In this document: positions 17,387-26,115 of the stretch, piece after piece
How positions within the stretch are numbered: position 1 is the first letter of the stretch
Layout: every line of letters begins with the position of its first letter
NCBI GenBank assembly: GCA_036258055.1
Contig: DATAEK010000029.1
Coordinates: forward strand, 15,594-79,593
Length of the DNA stretch: 64,000 bases
DNA from: DATAEK01 sp036258055
Lineage (GTDB): Bacteria > Acidobacteriota > Vicinamibacteria > Vicinamibacterales > 2-12-FULL-66-21
Direction: 5' to 3'
The notes under the pieces: model-generated
The model's database searches: none
The model's input: only the letters and a program-made list of their open reading frames with translations
Told to the model about the DNA's origin: nothing
Made by a program: the position numbers and the translations under genes

Positions 17387-19810
17387 ATGTCCACTCTCCA
17401 CCACGACGTCGTCGTCGCCCTGCGCCGCCTGCGGCGCGCGCCGATCTTCACGACAGGCGCCCTGCTGGTCCTCGCACTGGCGCTCGGGGTCAACACCGCG
17501 ATCTTCACCCTCGTGCAGGGGGTTATCCTGCGTCCGCTGCCGTTTCGCGATCCGGAGAGGCTCGCCGCACTTTCGACGCTCAGGCCCGACACCGACCGCG
17601 GCGCCTGGTCGCTGCCGAATCTTCTCGACTACCGTGCTCAGTCGCGTTCGTTCGAAGGGATTGGCGCAGCGTTCCAGTGGAGCGCCAACGTCACCGGCGG
17701 CGACGAAGCGGAGCGCCTCCAGGGCATGCGAGTGACAGCGAACTACTTCGACCTCCTCGGGGCCGAGGCGCACATCGGCCGGACGCTCACCGCCGCCGAC
17801 GAGCGGGCGGCGGTTGCGCTCCTCTCCGACGGACTCTGGCGGCGCCGGTTCGGCGGCGATCCGGCCGTACTCGGTCGCGCGATGATCCTGAACGGGGACG
17901 CGTTCACCGTGATCGGCGTACTGCGGCCCGACTTCACGCCGCAGATCCGTGATGCGGAGGTGATCGTCCCCTTCGAGACGTCGTCGGATCCTCGGCGCGA
18001 CAACCGCGCGCTCGGCTTCCTTCGGCCGATCGCACGGCTGAAGCCCGGGGTGACGATGGGGCAAGCGTCTGAAGAGCTGACGGCGATTACGGCGCGCCTG
18101 CGAAAGATGTATCCGGAGACGAACGGCTCGGACCTGAGCGCCACCGCTGTTCCGCTGGCAGCCGATCTGATCGGACAAACCGGCGATTTGCTGAGGCGGC
18201 TGTCCGGCGCGGTCGTCCTGCTCCTCCTCGTGGCCTGCGCGAATCTCGCCTGCCTGCAACTCGTGCAGGCGAGCGGGCGGACGCGCGAGCTCGCGACCCG
18301 CGTTGCGCTCGGAGCCACGCGAACGCGCATCGTCCGTCAACTGATCGTCGAATCGCTGCTCCTCGCAGCGGCGGGCGGGCTGGCGGGCCTGCTCGTGGCG
18401 CGGGCGGGTGTTGCGGCGCTGCTCGCGATCAGCCCGGCGACTCTTCCCCGCGCAAATGAGGTTGCTCTCGATGTCTACACGGTCCTGTTCAACGCAGTGC
18501 TCGCGCTGGGCGCTGGTGTGGTCTTTGGACTCGCCCCCGCCGTACATCTCTCGCGCGCGGCGCTCGCGCCGGGTATCGGATCCGGACGGCGCACGGCCGG
18601 TAGTGACGGCCGGCGGCTTCGTTCGGTACTCATCGCAGTCGAAGTCGCCGTGTCGATGGTGCTGATCGTCGCGGCCGGTCTGCTCGCCCGCAGCTTCGTG
18701 AGCATTCTGAGCGTCGATCCTGGCTTCACCTCGGCCCATGTCCTGAGCGTCCGTCTGTCGCTGCCGCGAACACGCTACGCGCACACGAGCGACATCGATC
18801 GCTTCTACCAGGACCTCGTGGGCCGGCTGCACGCCATTCCCGGCGCGCGAGAAGTCGCGGCCGCCAACGTCGTCCCGCTCAACGGCTACTACGCCACGGC
18901 GGACTTCGAGGTGGAAGGCGACTCGCTGGAACCGGGACAGCTTCCCGAATCGCATTACCGCATGGTGAGCAGCGGATATTTTCGTACGCTCGGCGTGCCG
19001 CTGGTGCGGGGACGTGCCTTCGACGACACCGACCGGGCCAACTCGACTCCGGTTGTGATCGTCAACAGGACGCTGGCCCGCAAGCATTTCGGCCAGGACA
19101 ACCCGATCGGCCACCGGCTGATCGTGCACGACGCAGGAACGAAGACGCGCGTCGTCGAGATCGTCGGCGTGTGCGGGGACATCCGTCATCGCGGGCTCGA
19201 TCTCGATCCGCCGATGGAGATGTTCGTGCCGATCGCGCAAGTACCCGACGCGACCTCGATCTGGCTCGCCAACAACATGTACTGGCTGGTGGCGACCGAT
19301 GGTCCCCCGCTCAACGTCGCCAATGCCGTGCGGCGCGCAGTGGCGGCCGTGGATCCGCAGGTCCCGGCGTCGTTCGTCCGAAGCATGGATCAGTGGCTCG
19401 AGAGCTCGGTGGCGGCGCGCCGGTTCACCCTGCGATTGATTGTGTTCTTCGCCATTGCGGCGCTGACGCTCGCCGCAATCGGCGTCTACTCCGTGGCGGC
19501 GTCGGTTGTCGTGATGCGGACGCGCGAGATCGGTATCCGCGCCGCCCTGGGCGCGAGCCCGCAGGGGTTGACGCGATGGCTGGTCATCAATGGCCTCTTC
19601 CCGGTCGCCGCCGGCATGGCCGCCGGCCTCGTCATGTCCGTTCTCGCGAGTCCGCTCCTGTCCGGCATGCTCTACGGCATCAGACCCGCCGATCCGGCGA
19701 CGCTCGTGGCGGTCTCGGCGCTCTTCGGCGCGACCGGCCTGGCGGCTGCCTACATCCCCGCCCGCCGCGCACGCCGGGTCGATCCGATCGTGGCGCTGAG
19801 TGTCGAATAG
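17387..19810 (+). CDS. ADOP-type ABC transporter permease (807 aa)
   Basis: Duplicated permease opening with MSTLHHDVVVALRRLRRAP and helix LLVLALALGVNTAIFTLV. The first FtsX block has RELATRVALGATRTRIVRQL, the second REIGIRAALGASPQGLTRW, with the tail RVDPIVALSVE. The MacB-like core motif is shortened here (VALLSDGLWRRRFGGDP). It is divergent from the LysR gene, a possible regulator, and converges on the next permease with only 12 bp between the stops. No ATPase is present. Confidence 0.93.
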   Translation: MSTLHHDVVVALRRLRRAPIFTTGALLVLALALGVNTAIFTLVQGVILRPLPFRDPERLAALSTLRPDTDRGAWSLPNLLDYRAQSRSFEGIGAAFQWSANVTGGDEAERLQGMRVTANYFDLLGAEAHIGRTLTAADERAAVALLSDGLWRRRFGGDPAVLGRAMILNGDAFTVIGVLRPDFTPQIRDAEVIVPFETSSDPRRDNRALGFLRPIARLKPGVTMGQASEELTAITARLRKMYPETNGSDLSATAVPLAADLIGQTGDLLRRLSGAVVLLLLVACANLACLQLVQASGRTRELATRVALGATRTRIVRQLIVESLLLAAAGGLAGLLVARAGVAALLAISPATLPRANEVALDVYTVLFNAVLALGAGVVFGLAPAVHLSRAALAPGIGSGRRTAGSDGRRLRSVLIAVEVAVSMVLIVAAGLLARSFVSILSVDPGFTSAHVLSVRLSLPRTRYAHTSDIDRFYQDLVGRLHAIPGAREVAAANVVPLNGYYATADFEVEGDSLEPGQLPESHYRMVSSGYFRTLGVPLVRGRAFDDTDRANSTPVVIVNRTLARKHFGQDNPIGHRLIVHDAGTKTRVVEIVGVCGDIRHRGLDLDPPMEMFVPIAQVPDATSIWLANNMYWLVATDGPPLNVANAVRRAVAAVDPQVPASFVRSMDQWLESSVAARRFTLRLIVFFAIAALTLAAIGVYSVAASVVVMRTREIGIRAALGASPQGLTRWLVINGLFPVAAGMAAGLVMSVLASPLLSGMLYGIRPADPATLVAVSALFGATGLAAAYIPARRARRVDPIVALSVE

Positions 19811-19822
19811 GCCAGAGTCCTT

Positions 19823-22486
19823 TCACTCTCGCAGCGCCTCAACCTCACGAACCGACGTTGCGCGCCAGGCAGGCACCGACGCGGCGACAGCGACTGAGGT
19901 CAACAACAGAGGAATCGCAACCGCGTAGGTGAGCGGATCGGCAAGGGTCACGCCGTACAGCTGTGTCCGAAGCACCCGCGTAGCTGGAATCGTGGCGACG
20001 AGACCCACGACGGCGCCGATTGCCGCGAGGCCGAACGCCTCGCGCATCACCAGCGCGACGATCTGGCCGCGTGACGCGCCGAGCGCGCGGCGGATGCTCA
20101 ACTCGACGCGCCGTCGCGTGACGCTGTACGCGAGCACCCCGTAGATACCGATGCACGCGAGCAGCAACGCGGCCGTGGAAAACGCCGCGGAGAGACTGGT
20201 GGTGAACCGCAGCGTGCCGCGCGCGGCGAAGCCGTACGAATCGAGAGGACGCAGATCCGAAATCGGCAGTTGCGGATCGAGCTTCGCGACGGCCTGACGA
20301 ATGGGCCCGGACAGCGACGCGGGATCCGCGGTCGTGCGCACGACGTAGGCGAGCGGACTCCGATACACCTGCCACTGCGGAAAGTACATCTGCTCGCGCA
20401 CATCGCGGGTCGGCGTACGGTGTCGCAGATGGCGCACGACGCCGACGACCGTGACCTCGGTATTTGGCAACCCTGTGGTTCCCGGATCCGCCAGGAGTCG
20501 CTTTCCGACGGCGGTCTGCCCGGGCCAGGTCCGCCGCGCCAGCCAGTCGTCCACAATCGCCACTGAGGTCTTCCCATCCTCGTCCGACTCGGCGAAGAAC
20601 CGCCCTTCGACCAGCCGCGCGTGGACCGTCTCGAAGTAACCCGGCGTGACGGTTCGCGCATCGGCCTCGTTGGCCGTTGTCGGATCCGCCGTCTCCGGGC
20701 GGAAGTACGGCGTACTCCAGTTGGGCAGGTCGTCGTAGGGCAGGTGCGAAATGCCGCCGACTGACTGAACGCCGGGCAACGCGACCAGTGACGAGGACAG
20801 CTGCCGCGAGAACGACTTGATCGCGTCCGGCGAGCGGTATCGCGAACCGGGAAGCGCAAGTCTGAACGACATGATCTGGTCGGTGTCGAAGTGCGGATCG
20901 ACCGCAGCGAGCTTCTGGGACGCGCGCAGCAGGAGGCCCGCGCTCACGAGCAGCACGAGACCGAGCGCGACCTCGACCACTACCAGCATCGCGCGCGTGC
21001 GCTGCTCGACCGGCCCCCCTGCGAGGCGTGAGCCGGTCAGCAGCGACTGCGACGGACTGGTCCGCGCGATTTCCAGGAGCGGCGCCAGCGAGAAGAAGAG
21101 CGCCCACAGGATCGCGACGCCCATCGCGATCGCCACGGCCCACGCGTCCAGGCCGGCACCCTCGATCCGGCTGAGGCTATCCGGCCTGATGCTAGCGAGG
21201 AGGCGCAGCATGATCGTCGCGACGCCGAGTCCGCCGATTGCGCCCATGATCGAGAGCACCAGCCCCTCCACCAGACGCTGTTGAAAGAGGCGGCCGCGCG
21301 TCGCTCCAAGCGCGAACCGCAGGGCCGTTTCATGCCGGCGCGCGGCGGCGCGGGCGACAAGGAGGTTGGCCACGTTCAGACACGCGATCACCAGGAGCAA
21401 CACCGCCCCGATCAGAACCGCCAGCAGTGCGGGACGCACCGTATGAACCGCGTCCGCATGAAGCGGAAGCGCATAGAACACGGGGGCCGACTGGCCGTAG
21501 TATTCGAACTCCCGTCCGATGGCGAGCCCGACCGAGGCAACTTCCTCGCTCGCCTGGTCAACCGTGACCCCTGGCCGCATCCGCCCGACGACGCGAAGGA
21601 ACTGCTGACCGCGAGGAGCTCTGGCGATTCCGGACGAGAGCGGGCGCCACGCCTGCAGCGAGTCTGGCACGTTGGCTTCGGCGGGCATCCATAACCTGAA
21701 CGTGGCTGGCATCACACCGACCACGGACACGGGCGCGCCGTTCATCAGAATCCGCCGGCCGATGATCGACGGATCGCCGCCGTAACGCCGCTGCCACAGG
21801 CTCCATGCAATCACGACGACGGGTGGCGGCGCGGGCGTGTTGTCCTCCGGACCGAACGTGCGACCGAGCAAGGGCTCAGCGCCGAGTACCGAGAAGAAGT
21901 CCGCGGTCACCAGACCGATGCGCAGCTGTTCGGGATCGCCATCGCCCGTCAGCGCGGCAGTGTTCGCCCAGATCGCACCCAGCCCTTCGAATTGCCGGCA
22001 GCGCTGACGCAGGTCCTGCAGTTCGGGCCCCGCGAGCGGGCCGCGCGGGTAGCTCGCGCGCGTCAGGTCCGACCACACGAACACCAGCCGGTCGGGCTCC
22101 CGATACGGCAACGGCTGCAGCAGGACGGCGCGAACGATGCTCAGGATCGCGGTGGTCGCGCCGATGCCGAGCGCGAGTGTCGCGAGCGCGGTCATCGTGA
22201 AGATCGGAGCCGCGGCGAGCCCGCGCCAGCCGTAGCGAACATCCGACGCCAGTGCCTCGACGCGGGCACCCCGCCTCCCGTCGCGCACGAGGTCCCTGAC
22301 CCGGCTCACGCCGCCCATGTCGGCGAGCGTGCTGCGTCTCGCCTCTTCCGCCGTCATGCCCTGCGTTACCCGCCGCGAGGCCATTTCCTCCACGTAACTC
22401 GCCAGCTCGTCGTCCAGATCGCGATCGAGCGCGCCGCCACGAACGAGATTGCGAACGAGCGAGAGCACACGGCGTATCGAACGCAT
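19823..22486 (-). CDS. ADOP permease with N-terminal PadR-associated extension (887 aa)
   Basis: Longest of the five permeases in the window. It begins with an approximately 80-residue cytoplasmic region (LDRDLDDELASYVEEMASRR, then TAEEARRSTLADMGG and VRDLVRDGRRG) found in ADOP proteins that are paired with PadR regulators. The usual double core and FtsX blocks follow (RRHETALRFALGATRGRLFQ; RRVELSIRRALGASRGQIV). A PadR gene lies 180 bp upstream in the same direction, separated by a stutter repeat, so the two are probably one transcription unit. Substrate unknown. Confidence 0.93.
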   Translation of the reverse strand: MRSIRRVLSLVRNLVRGGALDRDLDDELASYVEEMASRRVTQGMTAEEARRSTLADMGGVSRVRDLVRDGRRGARVEALASDVRYGWRGLAAAPIFTMTALATLALGIGATTAILSIVRAVLLQPLPYREPDRLVFVWSDLTRASYPRGPLAGPELQDLRQRCRQFEGLGAIWANTAALTGDGDPEQLRIGLVTADFFSVLGAEPLLGRTFGPEDNTPAPPPVVVIAWSLWQRRYGGDPSIIGRRILMNGAPVSVVGVMPATFRLWMPAEANVPDSLQAWRPLSSGIARAPRGQQFLRVVGRMRPGVTVDQASEEVASVGLAIGREFEYYGQSAPVFYALPLHADAVHTVRPALLAVLIGAVLLLVIACLNVANLLVARAAARRHETALRFALGATRGRLFQQRLVEGLVLSIMGAIGGLGVATIMLRLLASIRPDSLSRIEGAGLDAWAVAIAMGVAILWALFFSLAPLLEIARTSPSQSLLTGSRLAGGPVEQRTRAMLVVVEVALGLVLLVSAGLLLRASQKLAAVDPHFDTDQIMSFRLALPGSRYRSPDAIKSFSRQLSSSLVALPGVQSVGGISHLPYDDLPNWSTPYFRPETADPTTANEADARTVTPGYFETVHARLVEGRFFAESDEDGKTSVAIVDDWLARRTWPGQTAVGKRLLADPGTTGLPNTEVTVVGVVRHLRHRTPTRDVREQMYFPQWQVYRSPLAYVVRTTADPASLSGPIRQAVAKLDPQLPISDLRPLDSYGFAARGTLRFTTSLSAAFSTAALLLACIGIYGVLAYSVTRRRVELSIRRALGASRGQIVALVMREAFGLAAIGAVVGLVATIPATRVLRTQLYGVTLADPLTYAVAIPLLLTSVAVAASVPAWRATSVREVEALRE

Positions 22487-22499
22487 GGCTGATGCCTCT

Positions 22500-22650
22500 C
22501 CCAGTTCCCAGTTCTCCGTTTCTCAGTTCTCGGTTCTGAGTTCTCGGTTCGCGGATTCCGGGTCCTTTGGTTCGCTGGCGCGAGAACCGTCCTACAACTC
22601 TTTAGGGAACGCTAGAACCTATAGAACCGAGTACCGAGAACCCTGGAACG
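22500..22650. repeat. Fold-back stutter tract of TTCTCGG-type words
   Basis: The left part is built from CAGTTCTC and GGTTCTCGG words; the right part carries their complement (AGAACCTATAGAACCG then AGTACCGAGAACC). The whole can fold into an imperfect long hairpin with the central segment CTTTGGTTCGCTGGCG. It lies between a PadR gene and its permease, so it would be transcribed. The tract at 50524-50614 has the same words and layout. Confidence 0.7.
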
Positions 22651-22665
22651 TAACGAATCTCCACG

Positions 22666-22992
22666 TCATGACTCGAGCACCTGGCGCATGGCCGTGACGA
22701 TGCGCAGCCACTGCCGCTTCTCTTCGGCGAGCTGGCGCCGGCCGGCCGGTGTAAGGCGATAGGTCTTCGTTCGACGTCCCTCCATCGACCGCGTCCAGCC
22801 GCCGTCAATCAGGCCGTCTTCCTCGAGGCGATGCAGGGCGGGAAAGAGCGAACCCGGCTTCACGACGAACGTGCCGGCCGTCATCTGCGCGATCCGGTCG
22901 GCGATTGCCACGCCGTGACGCGGCTCCAGATCCAGGGTCTTCAGGATCAGGATGTCCAGCGTGCCTTTCAGGAGCTCCGTCCGTCGTGCCAT
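22666..22992 (-). CDS. PadR family transcriptional regulator
   Basis: 108-residue winged-helix repressor: opens ELLKGTLDILILKTLDLEP, then GVAIADRIAQMT, recognition region KPGSLFPALHRLEEDGLI and wing GRRTKTYRLTPAGRRQL, ending with a dimerisation helix. It is the short PadR-s2 form. Family members sense small lipophilic ligands and derepress a transporter. It precedes the permease at 22486-19823, which carries the PadR-associated extension, so it most likely controls that gene and itself. Confidence 0.92.
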   Translation of the reverse strand: MARRTELLKGTLDILILKTLDLEPRHGVAIADRIAQMTAGTFVVKPGSLFPALHRLEEDGLIDGGWTRSMEGRRTKTYRLTPAGRRQLAEEKRQWLRIVTAMRQVLES

Positions 22993-23031
22993 TGCGCCTC
23001 GCGTCTGACGATTCCGGTTCAGGTATTGCCA

Positions 23032-23043
23032 ATCGATATCGAT
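23032..23043. promoter_or_regulatory. Palindrome upstream of the PadR gene
   Basis: ATCGATATCGAT is a perfect 12-bp palindrome, 40 bp before the PadR start, next to the AT-rich GATGATCTATATCAC (minus strand GTGATATAGATC offers a TATAGAT-like -10). It is the only AT-rich island here and a reasonable PadR operator. The site is inferred from position and symmetry only. Confidence 0.45.
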
Positions 23044-23244
23044 GATCTATATCACGTCGACCGATGCTGGCAAGGGTTATGGGATGGAGGCCGGGATGAG
23101 CGAGACGCCAGGAAAGACTGCCGCAAGCGCCGGCATCGCGCGGCGGCCATCCGAACACCTCAGCCGGGTCGGATTGCGGGACGGTCGTGCGCCCGGGGTA
23201 TAGTGGCGGCGGTCTGCACATCCGTTCAGTCGCCGGAGAGTCTC

Positions 23245-23679
23245 ATGATCAAGGAGTTCCGGGAATTCATCGCACGGGGTAACGTGCTCGATCTGGCGGT
23301 GGCCGTCATCATCGGCGCGGCGTTCGGCAAGATCGTGACGTCGCTCGTTGAAGGCGTGATCATGCCGCCCATCGGCATGGTGCTCGGCAAGGTGGACTTC
23401 TCGAGCCTGTTCCTGGTGCTCGATCACTCGAAGGGAACGCCTGAATCGCTCACTGCCGCCAAGGCAGCAGGGGTGCCGGTCGTCGCCTACGGCGCCTTTC
23501 TCAACGACGTCGTCAACTTCCTGCTGGTCGCGTTTGTTATCTTCCTGATCGTCAAGCAGGCAAACCGGTTGAAGAAGCCGGCGGCAGTCACGAGCAGGCC
23601 CTGTCCGCGCTGCCTGACCGCGATACCGCTCAAGGCCACGCGGTGCTCAGCCTGCTGCGCCGACCTCGCGGCCGCGTAG
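23245..23679 (+). CDS. mscL: Large-conductance mechanosensitive channel with C-terminal four-cysteine tail
   Basis: 144 residues. It opens MIKEFREFIARGNVLDLAVA, with pore helix VIIGAAFGKIVTSLVEGVIMPP cut short here for display limits, periplasmic loop, then TM2 (DVVNFLLVAFVIFLIV). It forms a pentameric emergency valve opened by membrane tension during osmotic downshift. Instead of the usual charged helical bundle alone, the end is KKPAA..RPCPRCLTAIPL and KATRCSACC: a CxxC...CxxC pattern like a zinc ribbon. ATG 23245 has GGAGAG upstream; longer frames are not conserved. Confidence 0.95.
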   Translation: MIKEFREFIARGNVLDLAVAVIIGAAFGKIVTSLVEGVIMPPIGMVLGKVDFSSLFLVLDHSKGTPESLTAAKAAGVPVVAYGAFLNDVVNFLLVAFVIFLIVKQANRLKKPAAVTSRPCPRCLTAIPLKATRCSACCADLAAA

Positions 23680-23789
23680 CCCAGGGGATACACGTCGGCC
23701 AGAGAGTTCTTCAGGATTCTTCAGCGCGGTCTCACGACGGCCGGGGCCCGGCCCCCGTATCGTGATGGACAGGAAGGAGTGGTGCACCA

Positions 23790-25160
23790 CTGCGGATTGC
23801 GCTCATCTCCCCCAAGGGACCGCTCTACCGGCATCGCGGAGGAATCTTCAAGCGCTCGCTGCGCTACGCGCCGCTGACGCTCACCACGCTCGCGTCGCTG
23901 GCGCCCCGCGACCTCGATCCGCAGTTCACGCTCGTGGACGAAGGGATCGCGGACGTCGATCCCAACCTCGAGGCCGACGTCGTCGGCCTGACCGTCATCA
24001 CCGGAACGGCGCCGCGCGCCTACGAGCTCGCAGCGGCGTTTCGGCGTCGCGGCATCCCGGTCGTGCTCGGCGGCCCGCACGTGACGCTGGTGCCAGACGA
24101 TGCGCAGCCGCACGCCGACAGCGTGGTGGTCGGGTACGCGGAGGACACGTGGCCGGAACTGCTGCGGGATCTCGCCGGCGGCCGGCTTCGACCGCGATAC
24201 GTGCAGCAGCCGGGACTGTCACTCGCGAATCGACCGTTCCCCCGCCGCGACCTCCTGCCTGCGCGAAGATATCTCACGACCAACGTCTTCGAGGCCACGC
24301 GCGGCTGCATCCACAACTGCGACTTCTGCGTGGTCCCGGCAGCATGGGGACGCAAGCCCTATCAGAAACCTGTCGACGAGGTGGCGGCTGACATCCGTCA
24401 GCACGGCGCGCGCAAGGCGATCTTCGTCGATCTCAACCTGATCGCCGATCGCGACCACGCCGCGAGGCTGTTCGAGGCGCTGGTCCCGCTGCGGATTCAG
24501 TGGTACGGGCTCTCGACGGTGCTGCTCGCCGACGATCTCCCGCTCCTGAAGCTGGCCGCGCGGAGTGGTTGCCGCGGTCTCCTGCTCGGGTTCGAATCGA
24601 TCGTCGCCCGCAACCTGCGCGATTCGAGCAAAGTCTTCAACAAGCCCACGCACTTCGCGCGCGTGGTCAACCTGCTTCACGACTACGGCATCGCCGTCTA
24701 TGGCTGCTTCGTGTTTGGCATGGACCACGACACGCCGGAGGTCTTTCTCGAGACCGCGCGCTTCGCGGTCGAAGCGCGCATCGACCTCCCCCGCTTCGCC
24801 ATCGTCACCCCGTTTCCGGGTACGGCGCTGCATCAGCGTCTCGAGCGCGAAGGCCGCATTCTGACGAGGAACTGGGAGCTCTACGACGGACAGCACGTGG
24901 TCTTCCGGCCGGCGCAAATGACTGTGCAGCAGCTTCAGGAGGGCACCGAGCAGGCCTGGCGGTACGTCTACTCCTGGCCGTCGATCGCGCACCGCCTCAA
25001 GGCGTCACCCGCGTCCCCGCTCGTCGCGCTGAGCGCGAACCTGGGATACCGGCACTACGCGCGCAACCTGCAACGCTTCTACAACTGCGACTGGGTGATT
25101 GGCGGTCGCGATCGCCGCGACGTGTCCGGCGCACCCGCGGCTGCAGCGAGCGTCCAATGA
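23790..25160 (+). CDS. Cobalamin-binding-domain radical SAM protein, first gene of 11-gene operon
   Basis: About 456 residues: an N-terminal Rossmann-like B12-binding domain (RIALISPKGPLYRHRGG; VVLGGPHVTLVP) and a radical SAM barrel with the cluster motif RGCIHNCDFC (about Cys173, 177, 180). Such enzymes perform methylations, ring contractions or other C-C chemistry on unactivated carbons. The conserved N-terminus is in frame only back to CTG at 23790, preceded by AAGGAG; the first ATG/GTG/TTG start (GTG 23934) would delete 48 family-like residues, so a CTG start is inferred. The canonical DxHxxG cobalamin motif is not obvious. It overlaps the next gene by four bases. Confidence 0.82.
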   Translation: MRIALISPKGPLYRHRGGIFKRSLRYAPLTLTTLASLAPRDLDPQFTLVDEGIADVDPNLEADVVGLTVITGTAPRAYELAAAFRRRGIPVVLGGPHVTLVPDDAQPHADSVVVGYAEDTWPELLRDLAGGRLRPRYVQQPGLSLANRPFPRRDLLPARRYLTTNVFEATRGCIHNCDFCVVPAAWGRKPYQKPVDEVAADIRQHGARKAIFVDLNLIADRDHAARLFEALVPLRIQWYGLSTVLLADDLPLLKLAARSGCRGLLLGFESIVARNLRDSSKVFNKPTHFARVVNLLHDYGIAVYGCFVFGMDHDTPEVFLETARFAVEARIDLPRFAIVTPFPGTALHQRLEREGRILTRNWELYDGQHVVFRPAQMTVQQLQEGTEQAWRYVYSWPSIAHRLKASPASPLVALSANLGYRHYARNLQRFYNCDWVIGGRDRRDVSGAPAAAASVQ

Positions 25161-26101
25161 TCGCCGTCAACGAGCCCGGCCAGCCCCGCGTCTTCGCGAA
25201 TCCGGCCGCCACCGCGCAGTCGTGGTACCCCGCGCTGCGATCGCGCGCGCTCGCGCGTGGCCAGATACGGTCCTTCGAGCTGCGGGATCGCCGCATCGCG
25301 GTGTTTCGCGACCACGACGGCCGCGCGCACGCCATCGACGCGAGATGTGCCCACCTCGGCGCCGATCTCACGCTCGGCGTCGTCGAGGACTCGGGCGTGC
25401 GCTGCTCGTTCCACGGCTGGTGTTTCAGCGCGGACGGGCGATGCCGGCACGCGCCGTCGTCAGTTGAGCCGCCGCGGCGGAGCGTTCGCGCCTATCCCTG
25501 TGAGGAACGCTGGGGGCTCGTGTGGATCTTCAACGGACCCTCTCCGGCGTTCGCGCTGCCGTCACCTGACCCGGAGCGTCGTTGGTGGGCGCTGACACTC
25601 CCGCCGCAGCGCGTCCGGTGTCACCCCCACCTCGTGCTCGCCAACGGGTTGGACATCACCCACTACGAGACGCTGCACGACATGGCGTTCACCAGACCGC
25701 CGACGCTCGACGTCGGCGCGCACGAAGTCAGCGTCACGATGCGCGGGCGGCCGCGATCCGCGTTCTGGCGATTCGTGTCGGGCGCACACCGCGGCGACGT
25801 CAGCGCGCGATTCACGACGATCGGCGGCAGCCTCGCGTGGACGACGGTGACGTCGCCGGTCCGTTTTCACGTTCTCTTCAGCGGCCGGCCCGACCGGGAC
25901 AGCCAGTGCGTGACGCGCACCGTCATGCTGTTCCCGCGCGCGCGGAATGCCGACTGCGTCCGTGCAATCGGCCTGATGGCGATGCTGCTGCACGACGATC
26001 GCCGGGTTCTCGACACCATCGACTTCCGGCCCGATTTCCATGAGAGCGACGAGCCGCTGCGTGCGTTTGCGCGCGTCGTGGACGGCCTCGGCGCCTGGTG
26101 A
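25157..26101 (+). CDS. Rieske non-heme iron oxygenase
   Basis: 314 residues. The N-terminal Rieske [2Fe-2S] domain has CAHLG (Cys64, His66) and CSFHGW (Cys83, His86). The C-terminal catalytic domain has GLDITHYETLHD with the iron ligands His169 and His174 and the bridging Asp166. It resembles the single-component-like KshA/PaO group that hydroxylates or desaturates hydrophobic substrates. Its electron donor is not encoded next to it. ATG 25157 overlaps the preceding stop (ATGA). Its place between two radical SAM genes implies action on the same intermediate. Confidence 0.92.
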   Translation: MIAVNEPGQPRVFANPAATAQSWYPALRSRALARGQIRSFELRDRRIAVFRDHDGRAHAIDARCAHLGADLTLGVVEDSGVRCSFHGWCFSADGRCRHAPSSVEPPRRSVRAYPCEERWGLVWIFNGPSPAFALPSPDPERRWWALTLPPQRVRCHPHLVLANGLDITHYETLHDMAFTRPPTLDVGAHEVSVTMRGRPRSAFWRFVSGAHRGDVSARFTTIGGSLAWTTVTSPVRFHVLFSGRPDRDSQCVTRTVMLFPRARNADCVRAIGLMAMLLHDDRRVLDTIDFRPDFHESDEPLRAFARVVDGLGAW

Positions 26102-26115
26102 TTCAGGAGCCTACG

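Noticed and set aside
17381..19240. 619-residue antisense frame
   Set aside because: Shadow of the 17387-19810 permease; no family features.
23715..23765. GGCCGGGGCCCGGCC as terminator of mscL
   Set aside because: The two halves leave a one-base loop and no T-run follows; could be chance in GC-rich DNA.
24500..25156. N-terminal extension of the Rieske protein
   Set aside because: The region is a shadow of the first radical SAM gene; the ATGA overlap at 25157 gives the normal family start.
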